This document shows positions 8,707 to 15,841 of a stretch of 64,000 nt of DNA, in pieces. Position 1 is the first letter of the stretch. Every line of letters begins with the position of its first letter. The position numbers and the translations under genes are program-made. The notes under the pieces were generated by a model. The model was not told where the DNA came from. It made no database searches and saw nothing but the letters and a program-made list of their open reading frames with translations. The DNA is from Pyxidicoccus caerfyrddinensis (GTDB lineage Bacteria > Myxococcota > Myxococcia > Myxococcales > Myxococcaceae), in contig NZ_JAAIYA010000040.1 in assembly GCF_010894405.1 (NCBI RefSeq), forward strand, positions 1-64,000, in the 5' to 3' direction.

Positions 8707-9204
8707 TCACCGCGTCCGGAGGGCGTTCACCCTGCGGCTGTCGGCCGGAGGCGAGAAGTCGAAAGGCGAGGCGGGAGCCGGGGAAGGCACGACACCGGTG
8801 TACCCGGACGTGGACTGGTTCTCCGCCGCGCTGGTGGAGTTGGACCAGGTCCTCAGGCCCCAGATGAGCATCGGAAGGCCGATCGCGGCGGGAAGGAAGG
8901 TGCCGACACAATACGCACCACCGACCTCGCTACACGTCCCAATCCCCGCCGCGATGTTCAGCACACCATAGGCACTGAGCAGCCCGCCGAAGACCGCGGT
9001 GCCGTTTCCGGGATGGTCGATGTCGGCGACCTCCTTCCTGGGGATGGCGACCTCCGGTCCACCCTCCGTCTTCAAGAAGAGCAGTTCGCGATCGCTGTGA
9101 GTGATCTTCGCGTCGAAAGCCGCTCCATTGATGCGGGAAATCGTCGCGGTGGTCGAGCACCCGCAGATCAGCATCAGCAGCGCTGCGGTGAGTTTCGTCG
9201 GCAT
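8707..9204 (-). CDS. Small predicted lipoprotein of unknown function
   Basis: This 165-residue protein begins with a short hydrophobic signal and a lipobox-like LICGC (cysteine at 15), so it is probably lipid-anchored. A polar region (residues 20-65) with VAIPRKEVADIDHPG resembles the short beta-domains of periplasmic lipoproteins. A Gly/Ala-rich hydrophobic segment follows (about 70-115) and then a Ser/Pro-rich tail. The start ATG at 9204 has GGGGGATGGAG upstream, which supports it. It sits downstream of the first CHAT gene on the same strand, 200 bases away. I do not recognise a family. Confidence 0.6.
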   Translation of the reverse strand: MPTKLTAALLMLICGCSTTATISRINGAAFDAKITHSDRELLFLKTEGGPEVAIPRKEVADIDHPGNGTAVFGGLLSAYGVLNIAAGIGTCSEVGGAYCVGTFLPAAIGLPMLIWGLRTWSNSTSAAENQSTSGYTGVVPSPAPASPFDFSPPADSRRVNALRTR

Positions 9205-9322
9205 GGCTCCATCCCCCTGTATGTGTTCCAGGGAACGGATGTCCCGCCCCCCGGTACGGCATGAGCAGGGAATTCGATGAGACTTCGTTCAGCTCCCCCA
9301 CTCGATTGGAATGAGCCAGCGA

Positions 9323-9352
9323 GCTGGAAAATCATGCAGCGAAATCTTCACA
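9323..9352 (+). repeat. Dispersed intergenic motif, copy 2
   Basis: The site reads CTGGAAAATCATGCAG then CGAAATCTTCAC. It matches copy 1 (6947-6975, opposite strand) over the first 16 bases, and copy 3 (12911) in CTGGA-x-AATCAT and in the closing AATCTTCAC. It lies between the 3' end of the CHAT1 gene and the start of the small lipoprotein gene. Confidence 0.5.
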
Positions 9353-9406
9353 CGCCTGTTGGTGCATGGCTTCAGAGACTCACATCAACAGGGCAGGCTC
9401 CAGCGC

Positions 9407-12400
9407 CTATTGGCGGGTCCCCAGCTCGCGCAACGGAGCGTCCTGGCCCAGCGCGATGAAGGGTGCCCAGTCGTGGGGATGCGGCCGGGTGGCCCGCAGC
9501 CAGAGCATGGCCTCGCGCAAAGCGGTGGCCCGGCCCTGCCCCGCGAGCAGGTTGCGGTAGTAGGACTCCATCAACTGCCGGGTGGTGTCGTCGTTCACCT
9601 TCCATAGACTCATCACGACTGTCTCCGCACCCGCCACGAGGAAGGCCCGGCGAAGCCCATACACACCCTGGCCCAGCATCACGTCGCCGCGCCCGGTGTC
9701 GCACGCGGACAGCACCACCAGCTGGGTGCCCCACAGGTTGAGGCTCGCCAACTCCAGCGCCGTCACCAACGCGCTGTCAGACGAAGGTGCGCCGGGACTG
9801 CTGCCGACGGGCACCGGAACAGGTGCCTCAGCGAGGACAAGGCCAGAGCGCAGCAGCGGGTCCGGAGGGTTCGGAGCCGCGGGGTCCTCACCCAGCGCCC
9901 CGAAGTGGACCACGGCGCGAGAATCCGGGGACTGAGGCGCGTCCTCCAGGAAGAAGCCATGGGTGGCCAGGTGGAGGATGGCTGGGGGAGGCAGGTGCAG
10001 CAGCCGCTCCTTGGTGGCCTCCGCCCCCAGGAAGAGCTCGGCCCGCGGCAGCAGCCGTTTGATGCTCTCGGCTTCCTGGCGCGTGCCGGGCAAGGGGGTT
10101 GGGGCCCACGCGCGTGACGCCAGGTCTGCTCGCAGCGTGGAGAAGAAGCGCCCGTCAGGACCGGAGCGCGCGGCCTCCGCGGAGGGGGTCCCCTTCGAGA
10201 AAGAGCGCGCGCTGAAGTCCGGGGCTGCGAGGACGACCACGGAGTCAGGGGCGTCGCTCTCCAGGGGGCGAGACAGCAGACTCCTTCCAGAGGGGACGTA
10301 GGTGACGTCGAAGACATCCACGAGAAACTGGTGTCCATCGTGCAGCGCGGCGAAGGGCACGAGGGCGAGCTGCCCGTCGGGAGAGAGAAAGAGGCGGCGG
10401 GTGGTGCCCAGCAGCGGCAGCAAGGGTTGGAAGGCGAGCTGATAGAGCGCCTGGGCGGAGTCCTGGAAGTCGGCGTCGCGGTTGGCCAGCGCGTCTCGCA
10501 GGCGCGAGGCGGCGCGGTCGATGGGTTCGGCGGGGCCCAGGTCCCGGAAGCGGATGGTGGCGTCGGGAAAGAGCACCAGCGCCAGGTAGCGCAACGGGCC
10601 GGGGCGCTGGGGCTCGGGTGCGCCGGGCTCGAGCACCAGCGGGCGGTCCGCGTACGTGAGGAGCTCGACGAGGGCGCCGTCCTTGAGGAGGGAGGAGGCG
10701 ACACGGTCGACAATCTCCGCAGGAGCCGGCTGGGCGGCCAACGCACGCAGCGGTGCGGAGCGCTGGGCCAGGTCGGCTTCGAGGGCCGCACCCTGCTCTG
10801 AGAGTGATTCGAGGCGCTGTTGGTAGACGGGCAGCGGGAGCGAGCCGGGCCCCTGGAGTGACAGCTGCGCCAACTGGGTGCGCAGCCCCCTCAGCCTTTC
10901 GAAGGTGTCTCTGTCCTGCTCGCCCAGGCCCCGGTAGACGGTACGGGAGATGCCGGCGCTTTCCTCGACGGAGCGGCCCTTGAAGAGAAGTGCGGCGCCG
11001 AGGACCAAGCGCAGCACGCGGACGTCGTCGGGATGGGCGCGCAACAGCGCATAGAGCCGCTCCTCGTCGCCGCGCAGCAGTTGGAGAAAGCGGGTCAGTC
11101 GCGGCTCGGAGAAGACCAGCGCCTCCTGGCGCAGGCGCTGCTCGACCATGGCAAAGGCGCGGGTGAACAGCGGCAGGGCGTCATCGAGGCGATTCCGGGA
11201 CAACCGGGCTACGGCGAGGTGGTTGAGCGTGGCGGCGACACTTGGATGACGCTTGCCGTAGGTCACCTCCAGAATGGCGAGCGCTCGCTCGTAGAGTGGC
11301 TGCGCCTGTCCGTACAGCCCCTGGGCCGAGTAGAGGCCCCCCAGGTGGATGAGCGACTCGGCGACTTCGGGATGGTGCTTGCCGAGGGCCGCTTCTCGAA
11401 TGGCCAGCGCACGCAGGTGGAGCGGCGCTGCCTGGCCGTACAACTCCTGGGACTGGTAGACGTTGGCGAGACCGATGAGCGGCCTGGCGACGGAAGGATG
11501 GCTCTTGCCGAGGACCGCTTCCAGAATCTCCAGCGCGCGCGCGTAGAGCGGCTCCGCCTGGTCGTACAACCCCTGCAGCTCGTAGAGGTTGCCGAGCCGG
11601 CCGAGCACCCAGGCGACGTAGAAATGGTCCTTGCCGAAGGTGACCTCCGCGATGGACAGCACGCGCTCATAGAGCGGCTTCGCCTGGCCATACAGTCCCT
11701 GGGCCAGGTAGAGGTGCCCCAGTTCGGCGAGCCCCCAGGCGACGTAGGGATGGTTCCCGCCGAGGCTCACTTCCTGAATGGCCAGTGCACGCCGCAGGAG
11801 CGGCTCGGCCCGGTGGAACAACCCCTGACCCTGGTAGGTACTGGCAAGGTCGGAGAGCGACTCGGCGACGAGGGGATGGCTCTTGCCGAGTGCCGCCTCT
11901 CGGAGGGCCAGCGCGCGGATCAGGAGCGGCTCGGCACGAGCGTACAGTCCCTGTTCCCCATAGAGATTGGCGAGACGGGTGAGCGACCCGGCGACATCGG
12001 GAGGGTTCTTTCCGAGGGCAGCTTCACTCACGGCCATCGCGCGTGCGTCGAGCGGCGCAGCGCGAGAGTACAATCCCCGGATCATGTAGATGCTGGCGAG
12101 GCCGGAGAGCGACTCGGCGACGAGGGGATGGCTCTTGCCGAGTGCCGCTTCCCGAATGGCCAGTGCGCGCGAGTACAGCGGCTCGGCCCGGCCGTACAAT
12201 CCCTGCTGGAGGTAGAGGCGGGCAAGGTCGTAGAGCGTTTGAGCAACCTCCGGATGATGCCTGCCGAGGGTTGCTTCTCGTATCTTGAGCGCGCGCTGAA
12301 GGAGGGGCTCGGCACGCCCATGGAGTTCCTGGGCGAAGTAGAGGGCCGCGAGCTCCCTGAGCGACTCAGCGACGAGGGGATGGCTCCTGCCGAAGGATGC

Positions 12401-12844
12401 TTCCCGAATCGCAAGCGCACGCGTGACGAGCGGCTCGGCACGAGCAAACAACCGCTGGGCCCCGTAGAGGGTGGCGAGCGTGTTGAGCGTCTGCGCGACA
12501 TCGGGGTGGTGCTCGCCAAGGACTGACTCGCGAATGGCCAGCGCGCGCAGCAGGAGCGGCTCGGCGCGGGCGGCGTTTCCCTGAAGCAGGTGATGCGCCG
12601 CGAGCCAGTCCAGTCCCCCCGCGACGTCCGGGTGGACGCGCCCCAGCACGGCCTCCCGCAACGCCAGTGCACGCTCGCCCCGTTCGAGGGCCTCCGCGTA
12701 CCTGCCCTCCTCCCAGAACGCGCTCGCCTCATCTGAGGCCGCCTGCGCTTCCCCCAGTCGAGAGTCTGCTGGCTCCTCCCCGAACGCCACGCCCGATGAA
12801 CAGCACAGGAGTACCGTCAGCATCCACCCGTGAACCGACCGCAT
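9407..12844 (-). CDS. Exported CHAT-domain protease with 12 TPR repeats (CHAT1)
   Basis: The 1145-residue product has a signal peptide (MRSVHGWMLTVLLCCSSGVAFG) and 12 consecutive 42-residue tetratricopeptide units. Each unit carries RAEPLY-x-RALAIREA and then LGK-x-HP-x-VA. A C-terminal CHAT (caspase HetF associated with TPRs) peptidase domain follows. The catalytic dyad is H962 (HLATHGFFLED) and C1048 (VVLSACDTGRGD). The ATG at 12844 follows GGGGGAGAC and keeps the signal peptide at the N-terminus; the longer frame from 12922 does not. CHAT proteases are usually cytosolic effectors or signalling proteases, so export is unusual. It is a close paralogue of the gene at 15842-18781. Confidence 0.88.
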   Translation of the reverse strand: MRSVHGWMLTVLLCCSSGVAFGEEPADSRLGEAQAASDEASAFWEEGRYAEALERGERALALREAVLGRVHPDVAGGLDWLAAHHLLQGNAARAEPLLLRALAIRESVLGEHHPDVAQTLNTLATLYGAQRLFARAEPLVTRALAIREASFGRSHPLVAESLRELAALYFAQELHGRAEPLLQRALKIREATLGRHHPEVAQTLYDLARLYLQQGLYGRAEPLYSRALAIREAALGKSHPLVAESLSGLASIYMIRGLYSRAAPLDARAMAVSEAALGKNPPDVAGSLTRLANLYGEQGLYARAEPLLIRALALREAALGKSHPLVAESLSDLASTYQGQGLFHRAEPLLRRALAIQEVSLGGNHPYVAWGLAELGHLYLAQGLYGQAKPLYERVLSIAEVTFGKDHFYVAWVLGRLGNLYELQGLYDQAEPLYARALEILEAVLGKSHPSVARPLIGLANVYQSQELYGQAAPLHLRALAIREAALGKHHPEVAESLIHLGGLYSAQGLYGQAQPLYERALAILEVTYGKRHPSVAATLNHLAVARLSRNRLDDALPLFTRAFAMVEQRLRQEALVFSEPRLTRFLQLLRGDEERLYALLRAHPDDVRVLRLVLGAALLFKGRSVEESAGISRTVYRGLGEQDRDTFERLRGLRTQLAQLSLQGPGSLPLPVYQQRLESLSEQGAALEADLAQRSAPLRALAAQPAPAEIVDRVASSLLKDGALVELLTYADRPLVLEPGAPEPQRPGPLRYLALVLFPDATIRFRDLGPAEPIDRAASRLRDALANRDADFQDSAQALYQLAFQPLLPLLGTTRRLFLSPDGQLALVPFAALHDGHQFLVDVFDVTYVPSGRSLLSRPLESDAPDSVVVLAAPDFSARSFSKGTPSAEAARSGPDGRFFSTLRADLASRAWAPTPLPGTRQEAESIKRLLPRAELFLGAEATKERLLHLPPPAILHLATHGFFLEDAPQSPDSRAVVHFGALGEDPAAPNPPDPLLRSGLVLAEAPVPVPVGSSPGAPSSDSALVTALELASLNLWGTQLVVLSACDTGRGDVMLGQGVYGLRRAFLVAGAETVVMSLWKVNDDTTRQLMESYYRNLLAGQGRATALREAMLWLRATRPHPHDWAPFIALGQDAPLRELGTRQ

Positions 12845-12910
12845 GTCTCCCCCATGTTCCCGATGAGCAGCCATTGAGCGCTCAACGTTCCGCCTCAGAG
12901 AGACGTGATT

Positions 12911-12940
12911 CTGGAGAATCATTCAAAAAATCTTCACGGA
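12911..12940 (+). repeat. Dispersed intergenic motif, copy 3
   Basis: The site reads CTGGAGAATCATTCAAAA and ends AATCTTCAC. Compared with copy 2 it has one base fewer in the middle and a few substitutions. It lies in the divergent gap between CHAT1 (start 12844) and the PKD lipoprotein (start 13083), so it could influence either promoter. Confidence 0.45.
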
Positions 12941-13082
12941 GTCCGCCGACTCCCCTCCCAGACGTATTTCCATGCATCATTTCCCGCCTCACCGGCTCCC
13001 TATCTACGCGGGCGGTTCGTTCGAGCCCGTGCAGTGACTTCGAGGGCGCCCTCCTGGGCGCCCGTTTCACAGGGGGCGAGTC

Positions 13083-15302
13083 ATGAATCGATTCACACAA
13101 CTCCGTATGTATTTTCTCCTGACGTTCCTGGGAGCTTCGTTCTTGAGTGCCTGCGGAGGGTCCACGCCTCCGCCTGCGCCTCAACCGCAGCCTCCGGGCG
13201 AGTGCACGGCGGCGCAGGCGACTCCCGTCGCCCAGGCTGGCGAGGGGCAGCTCGTCATTCCGGGCGCGCGGGTCGCGCTCGATGGTTCGGCGTCCACCGC
13301 CCAGGGCTACCGCTGGACGCTGTCCACGACTCCCAATGGCAGCCATGCGGCGCTGTCGGACGCCACCGTAAGCAAGCCCACATTCACTGCGGACGTGCCG
13401 GGCCTCTACGCGGCCACGCTGGTCGTCTCGGACGGGTGCCTGGAGAGCCTTCCGGACACCGTCATCGTGTCGGCCGAGACGCCCGCTCCACCCCCTCCGC
13501 CCGAGAACCTGCGGCCGGTGGCCCGTGCGGGTTCCTCCCTGGAGGTGTTGGTGGGACTGGCCGTGGAGGTCGACGGCAGCGCGAGCACCGACCCGGAGGG
13601 CCAGACGCTCACCTATTCGTGGACCGTCGTCTCCTCTCCGCACGGCAGCACGGCCACGCTCTCACAGGCGTCCGCCGCGAAGCCTTCCATCACCCCCGAC
13701 CTGGAGGGCGCCTACGTGCTCCGGCTGGTGGTCAGTGACGGCACGCACCAGTCCGAGCCAGCCTTCATCACGCTCTCCGGAAGGGACACCGCGCCCGTTG
13801 CGCGCCCGGGCGCGTCGCGCGCCGTGCTCAGCCGCAGGCCGGTGACGCTGGATGGCAGCGCGAGCTCGGCCTCGACGGGGGGACCGGTCACCTTCACCTG
13901 GTCGTTCGTCTCGGTTCCCACGGGCAGCGCCGCCGCGTTCGCGGATGCAGCCGCCGTGAAGCCCACCTTCACCCCGGACCTGGAGGGCGACTACGTCGTC
14001 GCGCTCGTCGTCAGCGACGGCATGCGCCCCTCCGCGCCGACCCACCTCACCGTGATTGCCCAGAACCGGGCACCCGTGGCCGACGCCGGTGCCGACCGCA
14101 GCATCGTCGCGGGCTCGTCCGTGAGCGTGCAGGGACAGGGCCATGACGAGAACGGCGACACCCTCACCTTCGCCTGGACCATCACCCGCCGGCCCAACGG
14201 CAGCACCGCCACCCTGCAACAGGCCGATACCCAGAGGCCCTCCCTAGCGCTGGACCGTGAGGGAAGCTACGAGCTGGCGCTCGTGGTGGATGACGGCCGG
14301 TCCGCGAGCCGTGCGGACACGGTGGTCATCACGGCCCAGGCGCCCTTCGTCAGCGGGCTCGGCCACCGCGTCACCGACGCCGAGTACAGCAAGGCGCTCG
14401 ACCGGCTCGTGATGGTCTCCACCAACCCCAACGCGCTCTACCTCTACGAGCCGGCGACGCAGACGGAGACCTCGGTCGCGCTGCCCGCGGCGCCCATCTC
14501 GCTCAGCGTGGGACCGGATGGCCAGTTCGCGGCGGTGGGCCATGCCTCGAGCATTTCCTACGTCGACCTCGCCACGCCGCAGCTGGTGAAGACGGTGACC
14601 GTCACCAGCGAGGACTTCGACGTCGTCCTCGCCGGGAATGGCTTCGCGTATGCCTTTCCGCGCTCGGACCCGTCGTATTGGGTGTCCATCCACTGCGTCG
14701 ACCTGGCGACCGGCGTGGAGACGCTGAGCAGCGACTGGTCGCTCTACGCCGGCACCCGGGCGCGCCTGCATCCCAATGGGACGTCCATCTACGGCGCCAC
14801 CAACTCCTATTACTCCGGCGAAATGGAGAAGTACGACATCAGCCGGGGCACCGCCCGGATGCTCTACCGCGCGCCCTACAACAGCGAGCGTGGCGTGTGC
14901 GGGGAGCTCTGGTTCTCCGAGGACGGAGGCCGCATCTTCACGGCCTGCGGCAACACCTTCCGGGCTTCCGACGTCAGGGCCGAGGACATGACCTACTCGG
15001 GGACGCTCTCCGGAGCGGGGAGCATCCGCCACCTGACCCACTCCACCGCGGCCAACCGCATCGCGCTGGTGCAGGCGAGTTATTGGGAGCCTTCGGCGGG
15101 TAAGTCCGTGCGCCTCTACCTGCCCGACGCCCTCGGCTTCGAGCGGAGCATTGCGTTGCCCGCCTTCAAGGCCAACGGCACCGCCTACGACGGCTTCGGC
15201 CGCTTCGTCTTCTACTCCGCGGCGGGGGACAAGCTCATCGTGGTGGTGCAGGCAGACCCGAGCTCCGGACTGCTGAACGACTACGGCATCGTCACGTTCT
15301 GA
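13083..15302 (+). CDS. PKD-repeat lipoprotein with C-terminal beta-propeller-like region
   Basis: The 739-residue protein starts with a lipoprotein signal whose lipobox is FLSAC (cysteine 24), then a Pro-rich linker. Four PKD-type Ig-like domains follow at about 40-125, 140-232, 233-325 and 326-412, recognised by VALDGSAS, YSWTVVSSPHGS and LVVSDG motifs. The last 320 residues form repeated strands with LYLYEPATQ and SVGPDGQFAAVG, like the beta-propeller of YVTN-type surface proteins. It is probably displayed on the outer membrane. It lies between, and opposite to, the two CHAT genes. Whether it is their partner or substrate is unknown. Confidence 0.8.
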   Translation: MNRFTQLRMYFLLTFLGASFLSACGGSTPPPAPQPQPPGECTAAQATPVAQAGEGQLVIPGARVALDGSASTAQGYRWTLSTTPNGSHAALSDATVSKPTFTADVPGLYAATLVVSDGCLESLPDTVIVSAETPAPPPPPENLRPVARAGSSLEVLVGLAVEVDGSASTDPEGQTLTYSWTVVSSPHGSTATLSQASAAKPSITPDLEGAYVLRLVVSDGTHQSEPAFITLSGRDTAPVARPGASRAVLSRRPVTLDGSASSASTGGPVTFTWSFVSVPTGSAAAFADAAAVKPTFTPDLEGDYVVALVVSDGMRPSAPTHLTVIAQNRAPVADAGADRSIVAGSSVSVQGQGHDENGDTLTFAWTITRRPNGSTATLQQADTQRPSLALDREGSYELALVVDDGRSASRADTVVITAQAPFVSGLGHRVTDAEYSKALDRLVMVSTNPNALYLYEPATQTETSVALPAAPISLSVGPDGQFAAVGHASSISYVDLATPQLVKTVTVTSEDFDVVLAGNGFAYAFPRSDPSYWVSIHCVDLATGVETLSSDWSLYAGTRARLHPNGTSIYGATNSYYSGEMEKYDISRGTARMLYRAPYNSERGVCGELWFSEDGGRIFTACGNTFRASDVRAEDMTYSGTLSGAGSIRHLTHSTAANRIALVQASYWEPSAGKSVRLYLPDALGFERSIALPAFKANGTAYDGFGRFVFYSAAGDKLIVVVQADPSSGLLNDYGIVTF

Positions 15303-15310
15303 CCGCGCGA

Positions 15311-15328
15311 AGCCCCTTGCGAGGGGCT
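15311..15328 (+). terminator. Small hairpin after PKD lipoprotein gene
   Basis: AGCCCC and GGGGCT pair around a six-base loop nine bases after the PKD lipoprotein stop codon. There is no clear U-tract, so it may be a weak terminator or an RNA-stabilising end. Confidence 0.35.
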
Positions 15329-15363
15329 CCGCGTAGGGGCTTGGGTTTCAGTACCTGTAGGGC

Positions 15364-15407
15364 CCACCGGAAGCCGGCTGTGCCTCGTACAGCCGCGCTT
15401 CCGGTGG
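15364..15407. repeat. Large inverted repeat
   Basis: The outer arms CCACCGGAAG and CTTCCGGTGG pair over 10 bases. The inner arms CGGCTGT and ACAGCCG extend the stem, with small bulges and a seven-base loop. It is longer than needed for a terminator and could be a REP-like element or a mobile-element end. Confidence 0.5.
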
Positions 15408-15489
15408 CGCCTCCGCGTCCGCCGACACCTGCACGCGTCGAGGACCACGTCCTACAGCGTGGCCCACGCGCAAGGGCTCCGCGGACGGT

Positions 15490-15820
15490 GTGCGTCACCC
15501 TGCAGCAGAAGCCAGAGCGAGATTCGAACCGGGTGGAGAGCGCCTCGGCGCAGAGCGAGCACGTTGCGCCGGGGAACATGCCCCATCCACGGTCGCATGC
15601 GACCTTGTTGACCCTGGCGACGCGCCTGGGCGCGGACGGCTCCTCTCCGGTGTCGAAGCTGGTGCGGACCAAGCCGTCGATGGCTGCTGTTGGTGCAGTC
15701 GCCCTGAACGGGCTGGCCATACATACCGAGCGGCTGGAAGATGCCCAGGTCCGTCGCCTCGTCATAGGCGGCAATCCAATACGCATCCGTTGCCGAGAAG
15801 CCCACCGCCTGCGCCATGGG
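15490..15820 (-). pseudogene. Degraded gene fragment, frameshifted
   Basis: One minus-strand frame reads SATDAYWIAAYDEATDLGIF and continues to about QGDCTN with good coding character. A neighbouring frame then continues DGLVRTSFDTGEEPSAPRRV and ends in a Cys-rich stretch (GMFPGATCSLCAEA, SGFCC). The switch between frames near 15690 suggests a frameshifted remnant of one Cys-rich protein. I do not recognise the family with confidence. It lies immediately downstream of CHAT2 on the same strand. Confidence 0.35.
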
Positions 15821-15841
15821 CTCCTGCGGTACTCGTTATCG

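Larger units (their letters stand above)
15303..15841. other. Gap with hairpins and decayed coding sequence
   Basis: This stretch of about 540 bases between the PKD gene and the end of CHAT2 holds no intact gene. It contains a small hairpin after the PKD stop, a large imperfect hairpin at 15364-15407, and, on the minus strand from about 15820 down to 15490, stretches with coding character split over two frames (listed separately). Confidence 0.5.

Noticed and set aside
9407..12844. Regularly spaced repeats that might suggest a CRISPR array
   Set aside because: The 126-base periodicity is coding and encodes 42-residue TPR units; there are no unique spacers between identical short repeats.
15525..15545. 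Sequence GATTCGAACC resembling a tRNA T-loop or an att copy of the tRNA-Leu 3' end
   Set aside because: Only about 10 bases match, flanking bases cannot form a T stem, and no acceptor or anticodon arm is present.
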